DNA of 64,000 bases from Gentiana macrophylla (lineage: Eukaryota; Streptophyta; Magnoliopsida; Gentianales; Gentianaceae): contig CM047806.1 in NCBI GenBank assembly GCA_026214975.1, positions 50,733,947 through 50,797,946 on the forward strand. Direction: 5' to 3'. The notes under the pieces are model-generated. The model worked only from the letters and a program-made list of their open reading frames with translations. It was not told the DNA's origin and ran no database searches. The stretch's first letter is position 1. Each line of letters opens with the position of its first letter. Both the position numbers and the translations under genes were made by a program. Positions 11,770-22,499 of this stretch are shown piece by piece.

Positions 11770-12110
11770 AAACGTCATCCACGTAGACGTTTCTAATGCC
11801 CCAGAAATGCCACTGCATGTGACTTTTTACAGAAGAAGCCTACTAGAAAAGAATCGTGTAAACGTCACCCAAGCTGACGTTTTTCATATACAAGGAATGC
11901 TACCGGTGGTGGCGTTTACAGAAGAATCCCCAATGAGATATAGTTGATTCAACGTCACCCATACCAACGTCTCCCCAATAACATTAAACGCTACCCACAC
12001 CGGCGTTTATGTAAAAACCTTAATTTCAACATCATTGTCTAAACGTCGGTCTGGCCGACGTTGGTTCAACAATACGAGCGACAGTCCCGTTGACGTTTCC
12101 ATCTCGTTTC
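11770..12110. repeat. TGACGT palindrome array, right copy
   Basis: Same site type as at 3800-4276. Examples are 11771-11793, 11860-11882, 11951-11971, 11986-12008 (variant arms AACGCTA and GGCGTTT) and 12041-12062. The array lies upstream of the antisense PMD gene, so arrays bracket that gene on both sides and would define a unit of about 8.3 kb including the nested CACTA element. No clear terminal inverted repeat was found outside the arrays. Confidence 0.8.
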
Positions 12111-13229
12111 ATCTTCCCGACTGGATCATCGGAAAACGGCCCGAAAATGCAATAAATTGAAATAAACCACCATAAATCACTTGTGTAACCCGATTTCAAC
12201 TACCCATGATTACCCATTGCATTCAAACAATATTCTACATACCTTTTACGATTCTTCTCCTCTTCTTCTTCTCTTATTCTCCTCTTCTTCTATGGTTGGT
12301 CCAATTCTTTTTTTTTTCTGGTCCGATTTTTTTTCTTTCCAAAACCTTATAAACTAAATAAATGGGTGGGAGGGAAATGATTTGAATAAGGGGTGGGTGG
12401 GTCAGTTAATTTGTGTATATGTATGTATAAGTAGGTTTTTTTTAGAGTTTAAAAAAGTCTAGGGACTAAAGTGTATTTTTATTCATTTTTTATTTTTATT
12501 TTTATGTGGTGTAATAAGTAAAATGGTGGTGTCTAGAAGTAAAAATAAAAAATAAAATAACGGGTGTAAGTAGTAGAAAAGGGGTGCCAATGGACCCCCT
12601 TATAACTTTTGACGATTAGTGTTTTAATGTCCACCCACCTTTTGAAGATTTTATTTAAAGACAATATTACTAACACCAAAATCAATTTATCGTTGTGGCA
12701 CCACGGCGATATTGATATCTTCAAAGTCAAATTTATGCTTAAATATCGATTCTTAAACCGTTGTAGAATCGTAATTTACCTGAAGTTTGGTGTCGAAATA
12801 TATCGGTTGTAGTAATGTTTTTATATAATGGAGAATAAGGAAGGATGACATCAACATTTCATCAATTAAGGTGAATGACAAATTTTTGAAAATTTTGCAT
12901 AAATGACAAAACTGCTTTATTTTATCTCTTTAAATTTTTTGGCCCCTTTTCTCAAAAAAAAAAAAAAAAAACAACATACTTTCTCTCACATCCATCTTTT
13001 TTTAATACTCGAATCTCTCAATCTAGAACATCAAATTTGAATACTCTTTCACCAAATTTTTTATTTTTTCATGCTCTTTATTTTGAGACCACATTCAATA
13101 TATTCCGACGTGATTTCAGAAAATCCACAACAAAATTCACTATTATTCGAAATTCACTGATTTTTGGGATTCACTAGGAATATTCACTAAGTGAATTTTG
13201 AAAGTGAATCTTACCAAAAACTATGTAAC
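12111..13229. other. Intergenic, low-complexity, no gene recognised
   Basis: Contains a CTTCTTCTCC-type pyrimidine stretch near 12250-12290, T and A runs (for example 12953-12971) and a 5'-GTGGCACCACGGCGATATTG region at about 12695 that I cannot assign. No coding sequence was recognised on either strand. Confidence 0.5.
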
Positions 13230-13231
13230 TA

Positions 13232-13501
13232 CTACCTCCGTCCCAAACTATAAGTCGTTTTGGTGTTTTTACACAGATTAAAAAAAGTGGTTGAATGACA
13301 TATATTTCAAGTAGAAATGACTAAAATCTCTATTGAATATATTAATGAAATGTTTATAAAGTATTTAAAATAGTGGATTGTTAATAATTTAGGGGTAAGA
13401 TAGGGAAATAGTAATAAATGTTTCAGTGGTAACGTAGAATGACTTATACTTTAGGACAATAAAAAAGATGTAGAGTGACTTATATTTTAGGACGGAGGTA
13501 G
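13232..13501. mobile_element. Stowaway-type MITE
   Basis: 270 bp with inverted ends: CTACCTCCGTCC at the left and GGACGGAGGTAG at the right, flanked by TA on both sides (13230-13231 and 13502-13503). TA duplication plus CTCCGTCC-type ends mark a Tc1/mariner-derived Stowaway MITE. The subterminal ACTATAAGTC and GACTTATA words are also inverted. There is no coding capacity. Confidence 0.9.
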
Positions 13502-13503
13502 TA

Positions 13504-14159
13504 TATCGAACCAAGTCTCAAAAAGAAAAGCATCAATAAATAAAAAATTCAGTGAAATTTTTATCGCCTTTGGATCTCTGGTTCAAAAGATACGAGTGTT
13601 TGAAAATGAGGGAGGAAATAGAAAAAACAATCTGGAGCAGCGTCCCTTCAGCGCTTCGGATTTTATTTATTTATTTATTTTGTTTTTTAGGCTATAAAAA
13701 TTATGAGAGTTGTCAGTTCCCTATAAAAAATATTGGACTGTTTTGCTATTAAAAATATTCCACACGTTGTCCTTATCCCTAATTCTCTATTTTTATAAAG
13801 GTTACTTGGGACCATTTGCTTTTCATCTTTCTATGTAAAGAGCAACAAAAGAATAAAATGAAGTAGCTTTCATAAATAAAGTAGATGCGTGAAACTCATG
13901 TGCGAATTATTTTTTTAAGAACAAAGAAGATATCATGATCCCAAAACAAAAAAAAAAAAAAAAAAAAAAAACCAGCAAAGAAGATATATTATTTAAAACA
14001 ACAAGGAGCGAGTAAAAGCTAGCCCAGCAAAACAAAGAAAAATACACATGAAAAAATTACTTTCGATCAGAAAGAATACACAATAGAAAATTTTAAGGAT
14101 GGTACGCTTAAAACGGGTTAATCTTCGAAACAGTCCCTTCATACATGTATTTGGTGCAC
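13504..14159. other. Intergenic, no gene recognised
   Basis: AT-rich sequence with a run of 24 A (13948-13971). The short frames show no similarity that I recognise. Confidence 0.5.
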
Positions 14160-14432
14160 CTTGTGACACCCCATTTTCTGAGATATATATACACACACGT
14201 AAGTCACGTATGACCATATCATCAAAATAAAGCGGAAATTAAAACTAAGCACTATACGATAATGTTAGAGATAATGACAAGATTGATTGTTTAGATAATT
14301 ATTGTTGAATTTGAATTATGTTAGGGTATATTATTTGTTTTAGATAGGTATCTATATATCATTAATAAGTCTATAAATATTGTAATGTTTTATCAGTTTC
14401 ATGAATCATGCAATACAATCTATTTTATATTT
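14160..14432. mobile_element. Decayed LTR-like sequence left of the miniature LTR element
   Basis: Starts near TGTGACACCCCATTTTCTGA, typical of old gypsy LTR ends, and later has TGTTAGAGATAATGAC at 14265 resembling a Copia LTR start. The 12-mer AAAACTAAGCAC at 14241-14252 recurs at 15958-15969, on the other side of the miniature element. This may be a shared flank of an older insertion. Assignment is tentative. Confidence 0.35.
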
Positions 14433-14576
14433 TATTAGAGATATATTTAGATTTATATTATATTATGCATTTATGGTTATTATTAAGCTTCTTGGAGAAG
14501 TTCTCTCTATGTCTATATATATTGTAATCGCTACTCATTATCAATAACACAAGCTTTCGATTTCATTATTCTATCA
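14433..14576 (+). repeat. 5' LTR of the miniature LTR element
   Basis: 144 bp. It contains AAGCTTCTTGGAGAAG and a TATATATTGTAATCG region, followed by ACTCATTATCAATAACACAA, shared with the 3' LTR. Canonical TG at the start has become TA in both LTRs. Confidence 0.92.
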
Positions 14577-14754
14577 CAGTATCAGAAGCTGTACTAACGT
14601 CCCTTCGATCCTGAGCAAACCTTACGAAAAAGAATGTCGGGAGGGGTTTGTAACATCAAAGTGATCAAACCCTCACCCCTCCAATTTTTTTATTTTTTTT
14701 CTTTCCTTTTTCACGTTGTTATCAAAGATTTTTTTTAATTATTTTTTTTGAAAC

Positions 14755-15230
14755 CCTAGCCGCCACCGCCACCGGCACCATCGCCGGCATCAATGGCTAC
14801 AGCGCCATGGATAGCCCCACCCTCCTTCTCATCGCAGCAACAGCAATAAGCCAGCCGCCGTCGGATCTCCTTCTCCGGCAACTCGGCGCCGTCGGACTCT
14901 CTTGATCTCCGGCGCCCGCCTTCACAGCTCCACCGTGTCCTCACCTCATCGGCTCCCACTCGGCACCCCTGCTGTCCGGTCAGCTGCGTCTTCTCCGGCA
15001 GAATCCCAAGAAGATCGCAAAGAAGAAGACCTTTCGCCCATGGCAGCAGCAGCAGCAGCGGCTGCCCACTCCACTACAGCCTCCGGCCACCAGCTCTTCT
15101 TCTCCGATTCACAACAGCCTTGTTTGATGCACAGCCACCAAGCAGCTGGCTGTCGCTCTCAATCTCCAGAGCAGCCACAGCAGCAACTCTTGGTCATCGG
15201 CAGAGGTTTTTGACGTGGGTTGAATGGTTC
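14755..15230 (+). other. GC-rich interior cargo of the miniature LTR element
   Basis: Clearly richer in GC than its surroundings, with CCGCCACCGCCACCGGC-like and CAGCAGCAGCAGCAGC repeats. Short frames encode Ala/Ser/Pro/Gln-rich peptides, such as the ATG at 14792 with MATAPWIAPPSFSSQQQQ and a stop. It may be a captured 5' part of a host gene, since CCGCCGTC and CTCCGGC words are frequent near plant starts, or a gag remnant. I do not recognise the product. Confidence 0.4.
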
Positions 15231-15362
15231 TCACCCACAGCCCAATTTTCTTTTCATTGCAAAGAACTCCACTTTATGACACCCTTGGCCCAACAAAATC
15301 TCGGCAGCACCACAAATAATGGGAGGTAAAGGTTTGAGGTACGAGGAAATTTTTGGGAACGT

Positions 15363-15650
15363 ATTTCAGGGTATATCCTTACACTTTTACTTTTCTGTTA
15401 GGGTATATCCCTCAACTTTTTAAATTTTCTGCCTGGGTATATCCATACACTTTTACTTTTCTGCTAGGGTATATCCCTCCCTCCTATTAACACAGGTTGA
15501 TTTTATTTTCTGCTAAGGTATATCCCTCCACTTTTTAAATTTTCTGCCAGGGTATATCCCTACACTTTTACTTTTCTGCTAGGGTATATCCCTCCCTCCT
15601 GTTAACACATGTTGATTTTATTTTCTGCAAGGGTATATCCCTAAATTGCG
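15363..15650 (+). repeat. Tandem repeat inside the miniature LTR element
   Basis: Units opening with GGGTATATCC and carrying CACTTTTACTTTTCTGCTAG recur every 60 bp or so, with a longer period of about 125 bp marked by GTTAACACA and GTTGATTTTATTTTCTGC. At least eight GGTATATCC starts are seen. Confidence 0.85.
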
Positions 15651-15784
15651 TCCCATGATTTTATTTCTCCAACCTCCACTCCTTCCTCCCGGTCACTGTC
15701 TCTTTGAAGCCGCCTCCGACCGCCATCAACGCCTCCAAGTTTCAAGTTTCATGTCCGCTGCGCTCCCATGAGCTTGAGGGGGGC

Positions 15785-15937
15785 TATTAGAGATATATTT
15801 AGATTTATATTATATTATTTTATATTATTCATTTATGGTTATTATTAAGCTTCTTGGAGAAGCCTCTCGAGGCCTATATATTGTAATCGTTTACTCATTA
15901 TCAATAACACAAGCTTTCTAATTTCATTATTCTATCA
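15785..15937 (+). repeat. 3' LTR of the miniature LTR element
   Basis: 153 bp, matching the 5' LTR apart from a short TATTATATTATTTTA expansion and a few substitutions. It follows the GAGGGGGGC polypurine tract directly. Confidence 0.92.
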
Positions 15938-15942
15938 TATTT

Positions 15943-16840
15943 CTCTATTAAAGAATGAAAACTAAGCACAAAAAGGATCAACCGGTTACACTCTACGTCT
16001 AAGAAAATCAAACGACAAACATCGAAATGATGTAGTTTATAACTCTTACAAATCCCAATGAGAATGAAAGATATTGTCTAGAAACTCTCAAACATGTAAA
16101 TGTTTAAAACTCTCAATAACATTATTGAAGTGCATAAAGTAAATGGTAACTTGTTTTTATCAAAGATCGCAAGCTCATACGCCAGCTCCATCGTGGCTAT
16201 CTTCACAATCGAACTCGTCTACCTGCCAATCACATTCTCGGGGCGGAAACAATAATAAGGGGGAGGGGGTAAGTACAATTGTACTCAGTAAGGGTAAAAT
16301 AATCAGATCACCAGTAAGGTTTGTTACGTTATAACTCGGGGACACAATGCACGAATGATGAGTCTGCACGGGGACAGGTTCAGCACCTCATATGCCATGG
16401 ATTGGTCCGTTGGGATTGCCCATTCTGCGAATCATAAATGTGTCTTACCAAGAGTTGCAACGTTTTAGATTTTAAAAACGCAATTATGTATTTACGAGTT
16501 AAACATGAAAGGCTAGGTTAATTCACGTAAAGTTTTTCTAAGGATGTCTAGTCCTGGACAATCCAACTAAAATTACCTAGCACATTGTAACGGGACTATT
16601 GACTACTAAATCAACATCCCGCATGACCTAAACAACCCCTATCCAGTGCTTCCACCTTCTTCCCACAGAGGGTCTCAGATGTGGTGTGGATCCGAGGCTA
16701 CCAGAAGTCGATGATAGACAATGTCAAGTTCTAAATAATGCCCCAAAGGCATACATACTATATAGCATCATGTTGTACACAAGAAAACATCACAAAATAT
16801 TGAACAATTGTATTGCCGCATGCTACCACCCCTTGTCGTG
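15943..16840. other. Old gypsy-LTR-like flank, no gene recognised
   Basis: Continues the sequence interrupted by the miniature LTR element. TATAACTCGGGGACACAATG near 16331 and the GGTTCAGCACCTCATATG region look like a decayed antisense gypsy LTR. No open frame of note was found. Confidence 0.35.
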
Positions 16841-17233
16841 TGCTAAAACCTGTCCAGAACAATCTGTTCCATTCTGCTTCCCTTTAATGCACGCTATCAC
16901 CTTTTGGCACGTGCTAGAATTGAACAAAAACATCTTGTTCAATTATGTTGTCTTTTAGCACACGCTAAGCCCCTTTGGCATGCGCTAAACCCGAACATAG
17001 GGTTCTGTTCTCAGCCTGATATCTTTTTCTTGCGTTATGCCTCTTTGGCACCCGATGAACCCGAACAGAGACTTCCTACCAATTTATCATCATTTTGGCG
17101 TGTGCAAAATCCAGTTTTGCGGCAATGAAAATTTGCAGAACATCCTCCTTTTCATGGTGAATCCGATGCAATTCATCACACAGTGCAACTTTTTACACCT
17201 CAAACCTGCAACAAAATCAGTGCAACACAATAT
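16841..17233 (+). repeat. GGCACGCGCTA-motif block, copy a
   Basis: A block with the word TTTGGCACGCGCTA and its variants repeated about every 40-70 bp among AT-rich spacers that include TTCAATTATGTTGTCTTTTAG. Two further copies lie at 29455-29845 and 37862-38283. This copy ends at CACAATATAG, after which Copia LTR-like sequence starts. Confidence 0.75.
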
Positions 17234-17234
17234 A

Positions 17235-18015
17235 GTGTTGGATGTAGTGCCCTAAAGACAATTGTTGTTTGTCCTTATGGGCAAGTGGGAGATAGTTGGA
17301 AGTAGTGCCCGAAGGGCAATTTATGTAATTATTTTTATAATTAATATATGACAGATTTATTCTCATCTTATTATTTGCTTCATGCTCCTAATTAATACAT
17401 TATTTAAATCCCCAAGTTGTATCATATGTAGCCATATAACTTAGTGTGTGTCACACGTGAGGATTAAGTTTACGGTGATACATTTGAACTGTTATATCTA
17501 TAATCGATAGAGTTCAGTTTCAGATTTATGGTGGCATAATTCCAAAATGAATAGGTTGAATAGAAATGTTCTATTCAATGAACATTTTATTCAATTTATT
17601 GTAACTACTGGTTATAGGTCCATGGTCCCCGGGTCGGCTCCTAACACGTGTGAAACCTCGAGAATAAATTAAATAGTTGGTCAATTTAATAAATATATAT
17701 GCGATATATTATTCGGTAAATAACATGTGAAATAGAAAATTTCTACGATTCTATGGCATAAAATGGCGCCACATTTGGGAGAATAAATTTTCCTGAAATA
17801 TATCAAATATGTAATTAATTAATTATTTGTTAAATAATTAATGGATAAAATAAGAGATTGATTTTCTAATGATTATCTCATTTATGGTGATTATCTCTTA
17901 TTCATGGTAAATATCTAATGACGTTTAAAATAGTATATCCTACGACATCAACATTCTATCCATTACGAGCTAAAAATAGTTGTTTCAACCTATGATTATG
18001 AACCATTTGAGTTGA
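17235..18015 (+). mobile_element. Old Copia LTR remnant, rearranged
   Basis: TGTTGGATGTAGTGCCC at 17235 is followed 58 bp later by a second start, AGTTGGAAGTAGTGCCC at 17294. GGGCAAGTGGGAGAT directly before the second start is a Copia polypurine tract, so 17294 begins a 3' LTR. The first start is the stub of a 5' LTR, with the interior deleted between them. The LTR body runs on in AT-rich sequence to about 18015, where different LTR sequence starts. No coding sequence remains. Confidence 0.55.
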
Positions 18016-18020
18016 ATGTC

Positions 18021-18791
18021 ATGTGTCGGGTTCGTGAGTCTAGTATTTTGATCTTCACATTTTTTTTCCCTTATTCGATATTATTTCGTGCATTATTTGA
18101 TTATTTTTAGGATACGGAATAATTGGGCTAAGCATTGTGGACGATTCTGGAGCGGACTGAAGGAAAGGATTGGGCCTAGGGTATTCTAGAACCTTCCAAG
18201 TTAAGTCGGTAGAAGAAAAAGGACAAAAATGCCCCCGATTAATCGGGACTTACCGCCGACTCATCGAGAGTCCAGAATCTTCCGAAACGCGTTTTTCTTG
18301 GACGAGGGGTAGTTCTAGGTCTTTTGAAGTTGGTTTACTTAGCTATAAATAAGAGGCATCAGCCTCAGAATTCAGTGTGTCCAATTGTGTGTCCAATTAA
18401 TGCACAATTTTCAAGACATGTTCTATGCAATGAAAGTTCTTTATTTATTTTATGAGTTCTAGTCACAGAGTCGATGGATTTGCCTCCTAAGATGAGAGCC
18501 GAGGGAGATCTACACTCATCTTCGAGGGTATGATTTTCTGTCTTTTCCAATATGTAGATCTGTCGTTGTTCTGTGTGACTAGTATGTTTTGATTGTTTAC
18601 TTAGTTTAATTGTGTAGTAGTTAGTTTATTTTACCCCATGTATGTATAGATCTAATTCGTTGGTGGAGAAATCAAGAAGTAGTGCGTTCTTCAGATCTGC
18701 GACGGTCTAAATCGCTAGATCTGAATACCTAGTAAATCCTAGTTCATGATAATCGGCGCCAGCTACGTTGATCGACAGATTTTATTTACAT
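18021..18791 (+). mobile_element. Gypsy (Tat-like) LTR fragment hosting the Copia insertion
   Basis: Begins TGTGTCGGGTTCGTGAGTC, has GGCTAAGCATTGTGGACG, a TATA box (TATAAATA near 18343) and a following GCATCAGCCTCAG, then a long leader-like region. This looks like a gypsy LTR. The Copia element at 18797 inserted here, and the sequence resumes at 28151. Its true right boundary is not clear. Confidence 0.4.
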
Positions 18792-18796
18792 GTTAG

Positions 18797-20762
18797 TGTT
18801 AGGAAATCTACGCGGGAACGCAGCGGAATTTAAAATTTTATTTCCTTTTAACCAGGATCGACTTCGTTTAAGCAATAAACAAATAGATAGTAGACGGTGG
18901 TTACCTTGGTTGATCTAAAAGATCGACGCTTTGACCGTCTAAGGAGAGTAGTTCTGCATAGAGCCGCCCAAGTGTTCGGCCTCTACCGCTAGTCCACACG
19001 AACAGCCCGCCGGAATCCCATCAAGGATTGCTATTGGAAAACTCCGGTTGCTAGACCGGCCCTTTTTCCCTCTCTCCAACTCTCTATATGATGCTCTCTA
19101 TTTTACACAAGAACTATTAGTTCTTGGAATTGTGATGTACAAAAGAGCTTGACACCCACCTCTTATTTATAGTGTAGGTGGCGCCATCTACTAGAGTGGA
19201 GGAGAAGAAAACATTTTTCCAATAAAATAAGGAAAATATAATTGATTGATTTATCTCATTTATTATAATATCTCATATTAAATAAATCTAGGATATTATC
19301 AATATCTTATATTGAATATTCCCAAGATATTGTCAATATCTAATATTGACTATCTTTATTTTATTACCATAAATCAATTTACACATGTGTATATATCACA
19401 TATATATTACACACATAAATCTATATAAATATATTGGAAACAATCATGCACATGCATATCAATTATGCATCACACGCTGGGAGCCCAAATATATGAATAT
19501 TAATATCTAATATTAATATATGGTAATACCATTAATTAAATAAGCACAATCAAAAGTGTATCTTATACACATTAAATGTGGCGCCCCTTTGACCAACAAA
19601 TTGGCTTCCGTAATCTTCTTTACTTAATATAATACTATTAATATCTTGTATTTAATTTATTCATCATAAATAAATACCACCATATTAATTTACCACTATA
19701 ACCTTTATAGTCTCGAGATAAACTTTCCTTATTTGGTTATCATCTATAACCACATTTTAATCCGCTAGATGTTCTTATGTGTGTGACCCGATAGGCTTCG
19801 AATATGTTGGCCGTGAGACACAAAGTGCAAATTATGAAAATGCCCTTCATGCCTAACGATCACGGGATAGCGTCAGCAACACACCGTGACCCCAATTATC
19901 GGAAGAGTCAAATGCAATGACTACTACCTTTCATGTGAAAGCGATTCTGATGTAACTTACAATCCTATATCGTAATAATATCCATACGGTCGACGTCGAG
20001 TGTCAAACATTAACAACCGTATCTTATAACTGGATATCATGCTCTCTCGAAGTAACTCGTTTACTCCCACTTTGCAAAGATTCACGAGAGTAAGACATTC
20101 CTTATAAGAAGGCCATTTCGGATATTCGATCCCAATCATAGGATACGCGATTCCCGGACGACCAATCATGTATACTCCGCGATGCTTGAAGATCATACCC
20201 AATCACTACCGCATGATCGCCCCGTGGCTAGGGGAAACCTCAATAGTGTCAAAGCATGACAATCCACACCATGATGCCATGAAGACTCCGGTCTTAAGGA
20301 TAATTACACAACCGTCACATAGTGTGACACTTATCCGTGTAAGTGGGTCAGTCTAACGTACGCATTCTCTAATACACGTCCACGTACAGTCCAAGTGTCT
20401 CTACACTTCGATAGACGAGATCTATCCCTGCCCTAAAGATGAAGACATCTAATACGTGCTAGTCTGTTTTATACTATCAATGCCCTGTTTAATAGTACAT
20501 CAGCCTAGAGACATTTAAGTATCAAACTTATTAAAGTGATTAGAGATCTCATCAACCATAATCGCCTATCATGGTTTCTCTATCACAGTTTAATACTAAG
20601 GACGTTATCATATAACAATTCATAATTGGTTCTTAAAAAAGAATATATATATATGACAACAAAAAGCCATTTTATATATGTATAAACATAAAGAAATAGT
20701 AGAAATGATCCGACCGGTTGGATCCGGTCCAACCCGATTGGGTTTAGGACACTATTCCAACA
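18797..20762 (-). repeat. 3' LTR of the Copia element
   Basis: 1,966 bp. It matches the other LTR along its whole length with scattered substitutions and small indels. It contains the (TA)n stretch near 20645 and ends at the polypurine tract. Confidence 0.95.
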
Positions 20763-21599
20763 ATCTCCCACTTGGCCTAAAACCAATCACTAGCACACAC
20801 AAGACCAAGTTGAAACACAAGAATCTCATGCAATACTCGCAACTAGCCCTAGCCATGAACGGATCGCTATCCGTGGGGACTCAGACTATCTTCATATCAC
20901 GTTCCAAATGACCAAGTCAAAGGAACCGCCTCAACACACACACGAATCTCTGACGAGACCCTGGTCCTTGCTTCAAGCAATAAATCCACTTACTATATCA
21001 GCTATATAGAAAAGGTGGAAGAACCGTACAAGGTTCAAGAATGAACCTTCTAGATCCATGTACTGCTCCCGATGCGCCTCTAAGGCACTACTGTGTTTTG
21101 GCTAAGTTGTAGGGTTTACAGTGACCCATAGGCTAGAACATTTCCAGCTCAACGTATCACTTAAACAAAGTGATCGCAAACCTGCATCAGTAACTCCCAC
21201 TCGCCTTCATAAGACTCGGGATATACGTCGTATATCTACGTTTATTTAATTCCAAGTTTCAATAAACTAGGAAACTTTCCTTAACTTGTTTAAGGATATT
21301 CTCGACATTTACCAGATTTACTTTCATACTTGCTCATGACTATTCATGGACTATGAACATCCGGCATTACCTATAAGATGGTTCCTATAGCAGTAGCGAA
21401 GGAAACCTTCCATAAGCATCATCTTTCACCTTATCTTTAGGACCAACGTCTTAACATAGATAGATCTCGCGATCTATGCTAAACTTCTTTTAGCATCACA
21501 TCTATATAGGTAAACTATAATCTAACAGCAGTAAAATCTATCGCTATAGATTCTTATTTCTAAAATAAGAACTGCTAATCCAAGTGCTTTCGCAAAGAC

Positions 21600-22477
21600 C
21601 TTGAACTACCAAACATTAATTGACTGTGACATGGGGTGATAATTCTCGAGATAGATATCTAATACCTTGCTCAAAAATCATAACACACTCCCACTATCCA
21701 TCTTGCACATTGGGCATATCCTTCTTTTGACTAAATCAAACTCCTTTGATTATCAAACAAAGAAATCGTCTAGAGAAACTTGTTTGAGTCCATAAATGGA
21801 TCTCGTGGGCTTACGTGTCATGTTATTGACTATGAACATCGAGCTTTCTGCCCAACGTCTTCAACACTATCATATAGTCATGATACGAAGTTATAACAAG
21901 CATCATCTGAATAGAACTGGGCTCAGCTGGCAGCATAAAGGTAATTACAAGGTTTACACCGCACCCTCACCATCACTATAGCCTGATGGTAATCATATTA
22001 CTATCCATGTCAGCCTTTCAGGGACACTCCCTTTAGGTAAGACAGACTAGGTTCGCAACCTGGTTGTCACTGATGGAATCTAATTCAGATTTTATGGCTC
22101 CTGGCCATATCTCTCAAATGCCTTTCAAACATTCTTTCACAAGTCGTGAGATATTCATTCTTCAAGATGAACATACCGATAGCCTTTTCAGGCTTGAGGT
22201 TATCCCTGCACTTCTGAGTAACTTTTTTGTGTGCATTGAGCGTTGATCTACCCTCATCGCTATGGCGCCCGCTCACGTTCCTCTGGTTGAATATATCTTT
22301 GTGGATCTCAAACTGTTTTGAGATCTGATTCACTCCCACTGTTTCTTTTGGAAGAAACACTTCCTCTAGAAGACAGCATGTTTGGAGACAAACATTTTGC
22401 TCCGCGGACAAGTAAATAATATCCAGCGTACTAGCCAAGACATTCCACAAAGTTGCATATGTCGCACTGTGCTCCAA
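21600..22477 (-). pseudogene. Copia polyprotein remnant (integrase-RT junction and RT)
   Basis: Minus-strand debris of a Copia pol gene. The open piece from 22477 has LLEEVFLPKETVGVNQ, the linker between integrase and reverse transcriptase. Near 22102-22035 the frame reads KSELDSISDNQVANLV, the start of the RT domain. Next comes ADMDSNMITI (about 22005), and SIYGLKQ at about 21800-21780, a hallmark of Copia RT. Stops and frameshifts lie between all these pieces, and the active-site YVDD box was not found. RNase H is not recognisable. It lies in the correct order and distance from the 3' LTR. Confidence 0.8.
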
Positions 22478-22499
22478 GCCTTTTTCGACAAACCTATGA

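Larger units (their letters stand above)
14433..15937 (+). mobile_element. Complete 1.5-kb non-autonomous LTR retrotransposon (TRIM/small LARD)
   Basis: Two matching LTRs, 14433-14576 and 15785-15937, both begin TATTAGAGATATATTTAG and end TTCTATCA. A 5-bp duplication TATTT sits directly outside (14428-14432 and 15938-15942). GTATCAGAAGC after the left LTR fits a primer-binding site of the initiator-Met tRNA type used by Copia elements. GAGCTTGAGGGGGGC before the right LTR is the polypurine tract. The 1.2-kb interior has no gag or pol. It holds a GC-rich stretch (about 14755-15230) and a tandem repeat, so the element must move with proteins supplied in trans. Confidence 0.92.

Noticed and set aside
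14756..15329. Ala/Ser/Pro-rich open frames as a host gene
   Set aside because: They lie inside the miniature LTR element, overlap on both strands and have no recognisable domain; kept only as possible cargo.
19957..20202. Minus-strand open frame shared with 27346-27582
   Set aside because: Both copies lie in the LTRs of the Copia element.
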